NCBI RefSeq assembly: GCF_030272615.1
Contig: NC_081406.1
Coordinates: 110,433,283-110,497,282 of the forward strand
Length of the DNA: 64,000 nt
Direction of reading: 5' to 3'
From: Cryptomeria japonica
Lineage: Eukaryota; Streptophyta; Pinopsida; Cupressales; Cupressaceae
Shown here: positions 36,581-50,437 of the stretch, in pieces
Position numbering within the stretch: position 1 is the stretch's first letter
Layout: the number at the start of each line of letters is the position of its first letter
Program-made: the position numbers and the translations under genes
The notes under the pieces: generated by a model
The model's database searches: none
Told to the model about the DNA's origin: nothing
The model's input: the letters and a program-made list of their open reading frames with translations, nothing else

Positions 36581-39500
36581 ATGACAGCTAATACTTCAAA
36601 TCCACCGGCAACTATTTTCAAAAGAGAAATCCCTAAGCTTGGTGGAACAAATTATGGGATATGGAAAATCTGAATGGAGACTCATCTTAGATGTCTTGGC
36701 AAGGATATTTGGGAGATCACTGAGAAAGGATATACACCTTATGATCCGATATCTGGCAATCCTGCTCCTGCAGACCTAGACAAGTATATTGAAAATATTT
36801 GCAGAGCTAGAGAAGCCCTCTTGTGTGCACTTACTGATCAGTAAATCATGGGATTGACTGATAAATCATCTGCACAGGTTATGTGGGATAAATTGAAAAC
36901 TCTGAATGAAGGTGATCCTACTATTAAAATTACTAAACTTGATGGTTACCGAGTAAGATATGAGAACTTGAAGATGGAAGATAATGAAAGAATTGCTATA
37001 TTTATGGAAAGAGTAAATGAGATTATCATAGGAATTCAATGTTGTGGAGGATCTTTAAGTGAAGATGAAATAGTTTCCAAATTCTTAAGATCCCTTCCAT
37101 TGGCTTACAAGATGAAGGCAACTGCAATTAATGAATTGAGAACAATGCCAAACACTTCAGTTAACATAGACATTCTGATTGGGAAATTATTTGCTTTTGA
37201 GCTTGAAGAATTTGGACCTTCTGGAGCTGCAAAGTCTGAACCTTCTTTTCATGCATCATCATCTACCAACAAAAAGTGATTGGAAAGCCTTATATGCAAA
37301 AGAATTGGAAGATATGAGGAAAGAGGATGAAGAATTTGAGCAACTTGAAGCCTTATTTGCTAGAAGAGTACATAAAGGACTGACATGAAGTAAGTATTAA
37401 GGAAAAGAACCTTTTAAATGTTTTGCATGTAATAAGATTGGTCATTTTACATCTAGATGTCCTGAAAGGAATACAAGATTTGAAGAAAGAGTTAAGAAAT
37501 CATTTAAGCCTAATCAGAACATATATAGATTCAAGAAAAGTAAACAATGCTACATAGCGGATGAGAAAGGAGTAAGTGATGACTCTGAGGATGAACCGAC
37601 ATTAGACTATACTAGTGGATCCGACAATAGAAAGAAATAGGTGTTCTATGCTTTAAAAGAAGATGAACCGGAACCGGCTATCATGAATGAAGAAAAGGCT
37701 CTAGCAGAAAAAGTTGAAGACAAGGATGAATGGGTAATTGATAGTGGATGCTCACATCATATGACTGGGGATAAAAGAAAATTTATGTCCCTGCAAGAAT
37801 ACAATGGTGGTCAAGCCAGATTTGAAGATGACAAAGCATGTATGATCAAAGGTAGAGGTATTATTTCTCTAGATGGCAAGCATAATACTAATAATATATA
37901 TTATGTAGAAGGTTTAAAGCATAATCTTTTAAGTGTTGGTCAATTGGTGGACAAGGGATTCCAACTTCAGTTTAAAGATAGAAAATGCAAAATCATAAAC
38001 AAAATTGGTTTCGAGATTGCATCTGGTACTCAGACTGGAGGTAATATCTTTCAATTGAACACTGGTAATAAGACATGTTTGATTGCTCATATTGATGAGA
38101 GTTGGTTATGGCATAAAAGGTTGTGTCATATTAATTTTGATTGTATTGTTAAGATCAGTTCAGCAAAGGTAGTTAGAGATATACCTAAGATTGTAAAGCC
38201 TCATAATCCGGTATGTAAGGAATGTCAATTGGGAAAACAAGTTAGAACTTATTTTAAGAGCATACTTGATAGATCTAATGATGTGCTTGATTTGATTCAC
38301 ACTAACTTATGTGGTCCAACAAGGACTAGAAGCTTTCAAGGTGATAGGTATTTCATGCTGATAATTGATGACTAGTCTAGAATGATGTGGATGACTTTTG
38401 TTACGGAGAAGTCTGAAGCCTTTGAGAAATTCAAGATCTTTAAAGCAAAGGTGGAAACAGAAACTAGATTGAAAATCAAATGTCTGAGATTAGATCAAGG
38501 CAGCGAGTTCACTTCTCATGAATTTAACAATTATTGTGAGACAAATGGAATTAGGAGATAGTTATCTGTACCCTGGACTCCTCAGCAGAACAAAGTAGTG
38601 GAAAGGAAGAATAGAACCATTTTGGATGCAACAAGAACCATGATGATGAAAGGAAAATTGCCTCACATCTACTAGAGAGAAGCAGTGAGTACAACAACCT
38701 ACACATTTAATAGAGTTCACATCAAAGGTGAAACCGGTAAGACCCCTTATGAATTATGGTTTGGACATACACCTACTGTTAAATATTTCAGAATTTTTGA
38801 AAGTAAATGTTATATCAAAAGGGATCATTCAATTGGGAAGTTTGATCCTAGATGTGATGAAGGGATATTTCTTGGATATTGAATTCAAAGCAAAGCATAT
38901 AGATGTTATAACAAAAGATTGTACAAAATTGTGGAGAGCACTAATGTGAAAGTGGATGAGCAATACATAAATCAATCTATATCATATGACAGGGAATCGA
39001 CAATGGAAATGATCATAACTGAACAAACAATGCCTCAACCAATACAAGACACTAAGATAGTTACACCAATACAATAAAAAAATTCGACTGCTATTGATGA
39101 TCAGAATAGTGAACCTAAATTTCAGAAGACACCAAGGTATGTAAGATTAAATCATTCTGAAGATCAAATCATTGGAGATAGGAACAAGGGAGTTATGATA
39201 AGAAGAAGACTGGAAAATGAAGAGGTATGTCTTATTTCTCAAATTGAACTAGCATCTTTTATTGAAGCTTGTAAAGATAAACATTGGTTAAAGGCTATGG
39301 AAAATGAATTAGATCAGATAGAGAAGAATGAGACTTGGACTTTAGTTCCTCGACCTAAAAATAAGAATGTTATTGGAACTAAATGGGTTTTTAGAAATAA
39401 ACTAAATGAGAATGGTCAAGTTGTAAGAAACAAGGCTAGATTGGTTTGTAAAGGATATTCTCAAATGGAAGGAATTGATTATGGTGAGACATTTGCACCT

Positions 39501-40780
39501 GTAGCTAGAATTGAAGTTGTTAGACTATTTCTTGCCTATGCAGCTTATAAGAACTATAAGGTCTATCAAATAGATGTTAAACGTGAATTTTTGAATGGTG
39601 AACTTGAGGAAGAGGTATACATTAAGAAGCCTAATGGATTTTCACTGACAGACGATAAAGATATGGTTTGCAGGTTAAGGAAAGCATTATATGGATTGAA
39701 ACAAGCTCCTAGAGCTTGGTATGCAAGGTTGGATAAATATCTTTTGAAGCTTAGTTTTACTAAAGGCAGTGTTGATAGTAATTTATATTATAAGATCACT
39801 GATGATGATATTCTGATTATTGAAGTATTTGTTGATGATATCATTTTTGGAGGTGAAGATAAACTGTGCATGGAATTCTCTAATAATATGAAGAATGAAT
39901 TTGAAATGTCCATGATTGGTGAGATGAGATTTTCTTAGGTTTGCAGATTACTCGAACTGACAAAGGCATCTTTATCTGTCAAACTAAGTGTCTAAGGGAA
40001 TTGTTGAAGAAGTTTGGTATGGATAATTCCAAACTGGTAAGTACTCCTTTGGTGACAAGTGAGAAATTATCTATCAAAGACACATTTGCACCAGTAAATT
40101 CGACAAGGTATAAGTCTATGATTGGTGGCTTGTTATATCCAACTCAAACTAGACCAGATATTATGAATACAGTAAGTATTGTTTCAAGATATCAAATTAA
40201 TCTTAAAAGAAAATCATGAATGTGCAGTAAAGAGGATATTTCGGTATTTGCAAAGAACAACAGAATATGGCTTATGGTATTCTAGAGATGATAACTTCAC
40301 TTTATGTGCATATACAAATTCAGATTGGGCGGGAGATACTAATGACAGGAAGAGCACTTCTGGTGGAGCTTCTTTCTTGGAAATAAATTGGTTTCATAGA
40401 TCAGCAAAAAATAGTCATGCATTTATTTATCTACTACAGAAACTGAATATGTTGCAGTAGCAACTAATTGCACTCAAGTCTTGTGGATGAAGCAAATGTT
40501 GAAGGATATCAAGGTAAATTATAGTGAACCGGTAGTTATCTATTGTGATAACTCTCCAGCTATTGACATGTCTAAGAATCCGGTATTTCACTCTAAAACT
40601 AAACACATATCAATAATTTATAACTTTCTGAAGGACAATGTGGAAGAAAAGGAAGTCAAATTGGTTTATGTGAACACTAAAGAGAAGATTGCAGATATAT
40701 TCACTAAACCGATGTCTAAGGAATCATTTGAGTATTTGAGAGACATGTTAGGGGTATCTACCCCTCCAGCAGAAACTTAA
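36581..40780 (+). pseudogene. Element D copia Gag-Pol, decayed
   Basis: ATG at 36581 starts gag (FKREIPKLGGTNYGIW), of the UBN2 type, with stops at about 36672 and 36842 and a frameshift near 37270. The zinc knuckle CFACNKIGHFTSRC is at 37419-37461 (CCHC). Protease has WVIDSGCSHHMTG near 37733. The GAG-pre-integrase has LWHKRLCHINF and CKECQLGK. Integrase is broken near 38373 and 38560. RT (39195-39938) has [38 protein letters not shown] and catalytic FVDDII. A frameshift near 39940 leads to the RNase H part, which ends with VNTKEKIADIFTKPM and a stop at 40780. The normal copia polyprotein is a single frame, so this one is inactive. Confidence 0.92.
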
Positions 40781-41137
40781 TTGATGGAGTAGACCATCAA
40801 TCCAGTATGCATCATCAGCTTTATCCTTTTCTGCGGGTTGATGTAGTGGTGCTACTACTCAAGGGGAGTAGTCAGCTTTGAGATTCAGAGGCTTATATTC
40901 TTGCTTTGATATTTTTGTCAAATTTATGGCATTGATGTCAAAGGGGGAGAGATAGTGATGTGAAAAATAAATTCAGAACTTTATAGAGTTATTATTTACA
41001 GGGGGAGAGTTATTGATATTCAGAGCTATATGCAGGAGATTGTTGGTTGTCTTCCATAGGGGGAAACTTGTTTGGCATTTCTTGGTACTTTGATGTTTTT
41101 AACATCTATTATTGTCATCAATGCCAAAGGGGGAGAT
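40781..41137 (+). other. Element D 3' untranslated region with repeated PPT-like tracts
   Basis: The tract AAAGGGGGAGA directly before the LTR (41126-41136) is the likely PPT. Similar G5 tracts recur near 40942 (AAAGGGGGAGAGA), 41001 (CAGGGGGAGAG) and 41060 (TAGGGGGAAAC). There is no coding potential. Confidence 0.7.
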
Positions 41138-42197
41138 TGTTGGCAATATGGAGGAATAGATTATGTGTTGCATTGATGTTTTGTCATTAATGTCAACACT
41201 AGTTGTTATGGTTGGTTACCGACAGACAAGTTTTTGTTACCAGTAGAGGAACTTGTGTTACCAGTAAGGGTTTAAGGTTTTACCGACAGAGCTTTTACTA
41301 AGAATCTTTGACAGGATGCATAAGTGGTGTTGGTGCGGCTTCTAGATGGAATTCAGGATGCAGAAGGTGATCCTTGATCGTGCCTCAGCTGATTGGAGAC
41401 ATTGCTTTGGCGTGGTGGATTCAGATTAGGTCTGGTAACTATCTAGGTTATGGACCAGTATCATGTTAATGTGTTCTCTACACATTACCGAGATGTTATA
41501 TGGATTGGTTATTGTTGTTTTTGTCTAAAGCCGACATGGCATATCATTGTAATATGGATGTATGTAATTGTAATATCTTTTAGGTGGCTAACCTAATTGG
41601 TTTAGGCCTTAGGGTTTGTATAAATTGATGTAAGATCTCATTGTAGATTGGGTATCGTGGTCGTGGAATGAAATATCATATGCGAAGGAGATTTGGTTGA
41701 TCATAGGTGATCGAATTGGGTTTAAGTAAGAGGTCAAAGGCCTCTGGTATTGAGCTTAACCAGGACTGTAATCACACGTGGTAGATGCTATTTCTGGTAG
41801 CTCATTCTTTTGGATTGTTGTCCAACTATCTTGAGGTGGTTATAACCTCTCTGTAGTCAGTGAGACGCTTTAGGCAGTGTACCTTCTTGCATGTGCAGCC
41901 CCCTCATTGTATCACACACTTTTTGCAGAAGTATCATCTGATTGTGGGTAGGCTTCCCACTGTGGTTTTTCCCTTTACTAGGTTTTCCATGTACAAATCA
42001 TGGTGTTATGTGGTATGGTTGCATTGTGTTAATTCTCTGTTTCATTCTTAAGTTTTATTGCTTACCAGTATTTGTTTTTGTTATTCCTATATTCAATGTT
42101 TATGTGCTCTGATTAAAGGTTATAAAGTGATTTGATTAATATAATCTGTTGACAATTGATTCACCCCCCCTCTCAGTTGTCCACCGGTTATCCTAAA
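41138..42197 (+). repeat. 3' LTR of element D (about 1060 bp)
   Basis: It starts TGTTGGCAATATGG right after the PPT and ends near CCTAAAA, where the 5' LTR has CCTAACA. The final CA has therefore been lost by mutation or truncation. The small frame at 41860-42051 lies inside it. Confidence 0.85.
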
Positions 42198-43204
42198 AAA
42201 AATAACTTTCAAATGTCTTCTTTCATCCAAAAATGCTAATTGTTTTAATCATTTGAGTGTAAAAAAATGAAAAAATTATGTATATTTATATGACTATACA
42301 AAAATGTAAAAAAAAAAAATTTGGGTCGGCCAGGGTTTGAACAAACACCGACAGTTACAAAAGGTTGGGTTCCTTCGAACCTAGCTGTTTCATGAAAGTA
42401 CACATCATTATTTTGCCCAGGGGTTCGAACAAAGGGGGGTTCGATCGAACCCCCTTCGCTTGAACCGTTGTTCATTCGAACCCCCTTTTTAGAGATCTCT
42501 CCCAAAAAATTTCAGAGTTCTGAGAATTTTTTGCCTTTGGACCTCTGGTTCAAGGCACAAATAAAAGAATCTTGATAACCCAAAAATACAAGATGGTAGT
42601 TCTCAGAGAAAGCTTTCCAACGAGTATAATTTTATTACATTGCGAATTTAATATGTTCTTATTTTTTTAATTTTATGGAATATTGGTTTTTCACCAAACA
42701 TGAACTTTTTTGTTCAACGCATTGCAAAAAATAAGAAACTAATTCACAAAAATTCTGAAAAATATCTATGCCCCAGGTATTGATGTCTTCTTTCTAACCA
42801 AAAAAAAAAGAATTTCGATATATATAGAACAAGTTATGTGTTCAAACTTAAACCTATGTCTGAATTATAACTAGTCGGACTTTAAAACTTAATAAAATGA
42901 AAAAAAAATTAACATATCATGATCAAACCAACAACAAGCCCTCGATGTTGATGTTACAAACCAAAATTAGAAAGAATTGAGTTTTTATCATTTATAAAAA
43001 AAAGTTATGCGTTTTGGGAGGCACATCACTCTTAAAAAATGTAGTTTGCTGTAAAAAACTACTTTTCGAAGGAGATGGAAAAAATTTCAAAAAAATATAT
43101 TTAGAATCTACAGACAAAATTATACAAATAACTAATTTACATCATCTTCAAATTCTTAATAGTTTAAAAGTTCTAGTTGTCGGAAGTTGAAGATTATTTT
43201 AAAA
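42198..43204. other. Unassigned AT-rich stretch
   Basis: The part at 42330-42500 has several TTCGAAC words (GGTTCGAACAAAG, TTCGATCGAACCCCC, ATTCGAACCCCC) on both strands. The rest has A runs and no convincing open frame. It could be internal or LTR sequence of element E or of another element. I see no domain. Confidence 0.4.
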
Positions 43205-43208
43205 ATGT

Positions 43209-44100
43209 TCATCTCATTGTCAAATGTGACAAAAAAGTGAGAACCATTATTGTGAGTTCACCCTTGGATACTTCTGCGTTCAACTGACTTATGACCATAT
43301 TTATTGCAATTGAAACATTGTTTGAAGAATGATGAACTATTTTGATTTGCCCTATTTCTACATTAACTTGCCATATGACTAAATTTATTACAAACAAAGC
43401 ATTTACCATTGAATTTATAAGCATCAGGCTATCTTACCAGAGATCTCTTGCTCTTCTGATGACGAGGTCTAGCATTGCTTTGTCCAGATCCAGAGCTCTC
43501 TCTTTACTCAAATCCAAGTCCTCTCATATCACCTCTATTCTTCTGACTTTGCAGCATCTCATCTAGCTTAACTAAGCTAGCATTGAATTTTTCTTTGTAC
43601 TCATTAGCAGTGGTAAGTTCATCTCTCATAATTATGATCTGTCTTTCAAGCTCTTGCTCATTTTTCCTGGATTGTATCAATTCAAGCTTCAGCAAGTCAT
43701 TTTCATGATTCAATTTGCAGCATTCATCAGATCTATCTTTCAATGACTGAATCAAGATTTCCTCATTCTTCTTTCTGTCTTGAATCTCCTTTTTCAACTT
43801 TATCACAATGGATTGCATTTCATTCTTTAGGACTGCATTATCTATGGCAAGTTTTTTACATTCATTTGTCTTGTCTTTTAGGGCTTGATTATCAATTCTT
43901 TGCTCTTCTTTCTCCTTGAATTTGTCCATCATCTCCTTTCTCTTTTCTCTGGATGTGTTCACTTGTTCTTTCAATGACTCAATGAAATTTTTAGTATCAC
44001 TCATATTTCTTCTTAAGCTACTTCCTTCTTTCCTTGCTACATCTAGCTATTCAAGTGCCACAATAAGTTGTTTCTGTAAACTGGAGACCATTCATTTACT
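43209..44100 (-). pseudogene. Element E coiled-coil and zinc-knuckle Gag-like ORF
   Basis: The open frame 44004-43504 (166 codons) is mostly a Lys/Glu/Asn-rich heptad-like coiled coil (LKDKTNECKKLAIDNAVLK, RSDECCKLNHENDLLKLEL). Downstream, in another frame, are two CCHC motifs: CFVCNKFSHMAS with a stop before the last Cys, and CFNCNKYGHKSV with Arg in place of the last Cys. Coiled coil plus double knuckle is seen in Gag of some plant copia lineages. Upstream of 44004 the frame continues to a Met near 44094 but with a stop. It is inactive. Confidence 0.72.
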
Positions 44101-44145
44101 ATTCTGAATCTTTCTCAAGTTGTTAGGCTTCCTCAAAGGAACTAG

Positions 44146-44157
44146 GCTCTGATACCA
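44146..44157 (-). other. Primer binding site of element E
   Basis: The minus strand reads TGGTATCAGAGC, two bases from the LTR border at 44160, complementary to initiator methionine tRNA as in element D. Confidence 0.88.
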
Positions 44158-44159
44158 AT

Positions 44160-45240
44160 TGTTGGAATCAATGAACATTGTGAGCAGGGGTGAGTCATTG
44201 TTCTGCAATTAATAACTTTCTTAAACTAATTCGTAAATCACTGGATGCAAATGAATAAAAGTAAAGTGCAGAAACTTAATGCAAACAAGCACAAAACCAT
44301 AACACCAAAATTTTTACGTTGAAACCCGGAAAGGGAAAACTAATGGTGGGATTGAAACTCATAATATAATAATATTGTGATCAGGAGTATAGTAATATTA
44401 CAAGGGAATACACATGCATTCAAGCACACTGCCTAGAGCTCACTGCTCAATTACAAAGAAGAGGGCTACAACCCCCAGAGGACTCACTATCCTCCAAATG
44501 ATTACGAATGATAATTGATTTCCTAAACTGATGAATAGAATCTACAAATGCCAAAATGCAGTTTTGGTTAAGCGCAAAGTGACTGTCTTCCACTGTCCTA
44601 ATAAACTGCTATGTTATGCTGCTCTGTCATACACCAGAGCACTAAATCAAAGATAATGCATATGAAGTTATTCTCAGATGCTCATACACTCTTCACACAT
44701 CAAAATCCATGCATAGAAATATCAAATAGATCAGCCTTATATATCTGCACCACTCGATTAGGTCACCAATATGTCGGCTTCAAAATATTTGCAAAACATG
44801 AAACGTGTAACAATAAGTTGGCTCAATCCAATTACAAATTCACATGCGGACCTAAAAAAATTGATAATATGCTTCACACATGTCATCTTGACTATCTCAA
44901 ACTCAAAACAAATCATCCAAATCATTCCAAAGATTCTGCATAACATGTTTCATCACTAATCACCAGAATAACCTCATTCTTCCTGAAATACTAGATATCG
45001 GATCTCTATCTTGCACGAGAATCAATACTGAAGGCTAGGATTGCGAAATAAGTTGTTTCAAACATCCAATTAACTACTCCCACCACAACCAAAACTGTGC
45101 AACTAAAATTGAGTTATGCTCAATGTACCCATACTCTGCATTCCACCTTCCAAACTTAAGCAAAATGGATATCAAACTTCGGGTAGAACAATTATGCATA
45201 TTCCGGATATGATTTATGATTAGAGTTGCCATCAATGACA
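44160..45240 (-). repeat. 5' LTR of element E (right border inferred)
   Basis: The left border TGTTGGAATC abuts the PBS. A right border at about 45240 gives a minus-strand start of TGTCATTGATGGC and an LTR of about 1.08 kb, like that of element D. Without a partner LTR this border is a guess. Confidence 0.6.
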
Positions 45241-48200
45241 ACCCCAAAAAATTCCTTAAGCACTTAACTCAACCAGACAGTGTCTCTTGCCAACACAATA
45301 GACTGTCTGAGATTGTCAATTGGGGAACGAGGAGGCAGAGGGCCTCTACCATTCTGTCTAAAATCCCTTTCCCTGCTTAATCTTTGAAATCTATCAACTA
45401 TTCTCCACCCATCTCTACTTGGCTTCGACCACCATGCTCTCTTGCGAGCCATTCTTTTGACTCGTATATAAAAATAGAGTTGCCATTTATACAAATATTT
45501 ATGATCTATAATATAATAATTTATTCTAAAAAAAAATATTTTATAATATATTCCAAGTATTTATCATAAGATACTATTTGAAAATTTAATATTTAAAGAA
45601 TTTGAAAGTAATAAAGAACAAATCAACACATAAATTGTTTAAGATAATTAAACACTTTATTTTTATCAATGTTTATAGCAACAATCAAATTCGTCACGTG
45701 TTCTAGGTGGTGATCCTTGGGGATTTTGCAGAGCCAAAGTTCTGCAGACTCTAGCTGCCCAAGGCCTTTATTCGAGATCTTGCTTTTGCCGCCTTCCTCT
45801 ATATCCGAACCTTCTCTTTCATAGGTGTCTGCAATGCCTCCTAGTCCACCATCTATAGCCTGCCAACACTTCCACCCTACAGCCAAAAAAGGCCGCACTA
45901 TTAGTCGTTCAAAACATTTGAGTATTCACCGTTTAATGCAAAACCTAACCAATAGTTCCTTGCGCGGCAGGAACTAATAATGATTTATTGTTGAAATTCC
46001 TTGTTAGTTCCTGCCTACTGAAACTATAGCTGAGGCTTCAAACATTAACTAGTGATTAAACATTCCACCAACAATCAATCAAGATTAACATTTTTTATGC
46101 TTTGGTTTCCATCTACTACTTTTATGAGTAAAGGTGCATATTTTTTAACAAATATATTAATCTTCTTTTTTTTTCACTTTGCTATTGCCCGTGTTTACGG
46201 TTGCAGGTATGGTTGGTATGTTAACGGTGCAAGAGATGTGGCTATTCTGGCTCCAAAACGGACTTTTCATACAACGTGATAGAGACGTGTTAGTCAATCG
46301 CAGCCGTTTATTGCAAAATCGACGATGTAAAACGCACGAGTAACACATGTGTTAGTCAATCCGTATTGCCATTTTGAAACCAAAATAAACACGTCGGCAA
46401 GAGAATGCCCGTCCCTCTAGGTACTGCTTTGTTCGAGATGGGCTTGGATTCCGTGACTGCACATTCAATGATATTATGATTTATGTCATGGTGAGGAAAA
46501 GGCCTAATTTTATGGAACAGTTGGCAATTGTGTTTCATTTTTTTTTACATGCTCTGTGAGAGGTGGACAATCCTAGTAGACTATGGTGCATAGATTCTAG
46601 TGACAGAATCTATGTAGAAATTGTAGGAGGAGATGAAATATTGTATAAATACTTCAAAAGAGATGCTTTTGTGGGTTGTGCGCCTGTTAATAAAATAAAA
46701 GATGGGAAACGGTTTCCTGGAGATTTCTGCTAGCAAATCTTGTCCACTCACGTATGGTATCCACCATACAGAACATGGGCTTAGCTGCATCGGCCTTGTG
46801 CATGGTCACCAGCCTATCCTTATTTCCCCAAGTACTTTTACCCCTCATTTAATGTTTTGAATTTTGCATATTGATTCAGAACTTTCTTTACAATAAGGAG
46901 AAACATGGTCTTTCTTTCGTAAATGATATTTGTAATATTTTTGTTTAATTTTTAACTGTTTATAATAATCAATAACTCACTCACAAAATAAAGTCTTTTT
47001 GGTTTACTGTGGTTTTTGATTTTTGTTGTTTCTGCTATGTTTTGGAGCAGAAATTTATTCTACAAGCTAATGAAATTTTATAAAACCCAATTACCAGATT
47101 GAAATTGCTACAGAGAGATCAGATTTTGAAGGAACAATGAGAGGATAAATTTGGCCATCACATTCTGAAGTTATGGCAGAATTCTGAAGTATGGATCAAA
47201 TGGCCGCTAGTGATAATGTAAGTTTGAAACCTTAGTAAAAGTAGTTGTATTTACTCTTTAGCCCGATTATGATAATACCGAAGCAACCCTTTTCGCATTT
47301 TGTCATGGGAAAGGACAAGATGTGGGCTATAGTCCATGCTTTTCATATCATGTTTTAATTCTTAAATCCCTTGGAAAGTGTAGCCGTTGATTTTTATTTG
47401 CAGTAAAATAAGAACTCTCTGTTTGTCTTCATTTTGTAAATGCAAGTATTCCTGCTTTGTAATGTTTGAGTCTACTCTAAAATCCAACAGCTCCATACAA
47501 CAACAATAATACCTTAAAAATATACATGGCAAATTAGTTCAAAGAAATCACAGGAAGCCACTTTTATCGATGTGGTATTGACAAACTCTTGTCAATTACC
47601 ACAAAAATGTTACCATGAACCACGAACTTTCTATGTGGTAGCTACTGTGTCAAAAAAAGATGTAGCATCTCACAGGAAGGATGTCTGAAATGGTGTACTT
47701 AGTACTGATGAATGTTGCTATCATAAAAAATATTAAGATGATTTATGCTTGTTTATTGTTAAATGATTTGGCATCAGGAAACTGTAAATTTTAAATAAGA
47801 AAAATGACTTATGATATATAGCATTCACTTAATTAGGTAGAGAATGAATACCATGCTGCACATCAATCATCGAGGAGAATAACAGAAGTAATAAGTATCA
47901 GCTTAGCTACTTGAAATTTCAACTTTATAAATATGGTGTCTCAGCTCTCAAGTTTTACACAATTTCGCTTAGCTATGTAAATCTACTATCATTTAAAACT
48001 ACTTATTCGCTTAAATTCTCTCTTACATACCTTCTGAGGACTAAAGCATATGTCCACAAGATTTTAATTTCTGTGACTGTGAACACATTTTTAGGGACTA
48101 GAACACTTTCTAACAACTAGAACGAGATTGAGAGTTCTTTTAAGTCCCCTCACACCTTTAAAACCTGAAAATGGTCCCTATGCTTGGGATTTTATTTTTT

Positions 48201-50437
48201 TATGATGAGTAAAATGTTAGAAACAGGGGAGCAGAAAAATAAAACAAAACTAAAGTGCACAATGGAAGAAGACAAACTTTCATTCAACTATCCATACTTG
48301 TCAGTCATCCTCAAAAGGATTACAAAATACCTCTTTTAATGGAGGTCTTCAGAAATTTCTGGAATACACCAAAAAAGATATGCATGAAAAAATAGACAGG
48401 AAAGATCTAGAACAACAATATAAAATTATATTTTTTGCTACCCACAAAACGTGTGGAACCTGCATATGGTACGGGTGGCAGGTAAGATGAGTTAATTCAA
48501 AATTCATTTGAATCCAAGCAAAATGCTTCAATCTTTCTGTCATGTTTGCAGATAGGCTATGCATACGGAGGATATATGACTGATTGTACTTGATGAGATT
48601 GTTGAGATTATATCTCCAATATAAAAGAGAAATCTGTTGTTTATAAGAGCTGTTACTTCTGACTTCGAAATATTTTCCTTTTATTGGTAGATGTATAACA
48701 TCCCTATTTGTTTGCCATATTTATTGAGGATCTGATCGCCAGTGTTTAGTACTTATTTTGTCTCTATAGAACCCTCCATGGTGTTTTGTTGTTACAATCC
48801 TATATGGAATCGAAGCTTCAAGTGAGCTGCTACCTTTGTGACTTATAGGGCCTTTATTGATGGCTGCCCTTATCAAGTCATCTCTGGTTTTTTATCATCT
48901 CTGTTAGCGCATAACTTCTGTTTGCTCCGCGATTTACCGTGAGAGCACAGTTTGCACCGTAATCACAACAGACGTTGCATGTTTTGCATTTAAGCTAACA
49001 ACGGAGAATTGCGAGTTTAACTTATTCTACCTCTTCCATCCATTCCAACGATTACTGCATGATCCATGTTCATGCGTTGATTTATTCTTTGTTATAAATA
49101 ATGCTTTCACATATTATAATTTAATACAATGATTGATGAATTCTTTGTTCTTTGTTCTGATTGCTAGATCCATACTGTGCAGATCAGAAAATTTTACAAT
49201 CTCTTCGTCCGAATTACAACCAATATTGTGACTATTGAAAGGAAAGCACTTGCAAAATGCACAATCGTATACTAGTTGTGCAGTTGTACAGGCAAGCTTT
49301 AGAGGCCAGAATGGATGAACTTATAGTCTGCATGAGAAATGGGAAAGACAAGGAAATCTTGAGGGAATATTAAAAATATTTTTCTGTAAGTTGATTAGAC
49401 CAATCTTGATGGCAGCAGACCATCAGAGAAAAACGCAAATTACTATAAGAGAGAATGCACGTGAAACTAGGTCTCTTGTAGTGTGACACTATCAAAAGAG
49501 ATAATAGAGGCCTCTGGCAGTGTGTTCATTTGCATTTTATCAAAATATCTATAGTGGCTGGAGAATCGAGATAGCGGAGCAAAACAGTTACGTCTTTTTC
49601 CCAAAACTGGTAGAAAACATGTCCGGGTCACTACCGATTTGTTTTTTCTCTTTTGTTTTAAATCACTGATTTTATTTTTTTTTCCAATAAAAGTGGATTA
49701 TTCTATTAAATTTTTTTATTAATATTTTTATTTTTTTACACGGGATTCAAAGAGCATATCAGAGGAAAGAACTCCAGGAAGAAAACCTCCTGTCACAATT
49801 CATAAAATAAACCTATAGTATCTAACAGATCAGTTTATACACCCCGCCCAAAACCACATACAAAATGCGGTCACAACACATATAATATCACTTTTACATA
49901 GATTAAACCACTGAATTTTGATATTGTCAATTTTTTCAATTCCTTTAAAAGATATATTACAGTTTTTAAATGTCTTGTGTATGATTATTACTGGTATTTT
50001 TCGCTGTTCAGTCGATGCCACTAGAGGAGTTTGCATCAGAACCATTCTACCAAGAACAAAGTATGTCTAAGAAGATTGCTCGATGCATGTATTGCTAATT
50101 TTCAAAACCGCTACAAGCGGTTTTCTGTTTTTCAATCCTATGAAGCTTGTGACAGTCAACCTTTCTATTTCTAGGCTTATGAATATGGAAGGTCATCATA
50201 TTATCTTTCTCTAAATATTTGTTGCTTTGATGAGCCCAACTTTCTCAGAAAACTCTCTGGATTCATCAAATTTCAGTGCAATTCAAGACTTTCATTTCAA
50301 TTCCATAGGCGATCATCAACTCAGCATAGGTACTAATTGATTTGGCTTTCCATTACCAAAATCTAATTTTTTTTTTATGGCTTTTTGAAATTTTTGTTTC
50401 AGAGACTAATTAGTGCCTGTATTTTTCAGTTCCAAGT
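45241..50437. other. Unassigned intergenic stretch
   Basis: Only short frames (up to 91 codons, at 45623-45898 minus) with no recognisable domain occur. I could not identify a gene or a complete repeat. Small features are an 8-bp stem AAACCGC/GCGGTTT near 50107-50125 and an ATAGATTCT/AGAATCTAT inverted repeat near 46590-46612. The base composition is AT-rich and gene-poor. Confidence 0.45.

Larger units (their letters stand above)
36291..42197 (+). mobile_element. Element D: Ty1/copia retrotransposon, decayed, 5' LTR truncated
   Basis: It has a partial 5' LTR, an initiator-Met-type PBS, gag-pol in copia order (gag, protease, integrase, RT, RNase H), a PPT and a full 3' LTR. Coding parts have many stops. 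The 5' LTR lacks its first 800 or so bases, and no target duplication can be read. The 3' LTR end runs into an A-rich stretch. Confidence 0.9.
43205..45240 (-). mobile_element. Element E: truncated copia-like element, minus strand
   Basis: Right to left, it has an LTR (44160 to about 45240), a Met-type PBS, a coiled-coil Gag-like frame and two zinc knuckles. The sequence then loses similarity. No protease, integrase or RT is visible, so this is either a deletion product or a non-autonomous element. Its other LTR was not found in the window. Confidence 0.75.

Noticed and set aside
45623-45898. 91-codon minus frame considered as a small gene
   Set aside because: There is no recognisable domain, no conserved neighbour and no promoter or splice support. 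It is left as unassigned.
50105-50127. AAACCGC/GCGGTTT stem followed by T-rich sequence, like a bacterial terminator
   Set aside because: Intrinsic terminators are not expected in plant nuclear DNA and no gene ends here.
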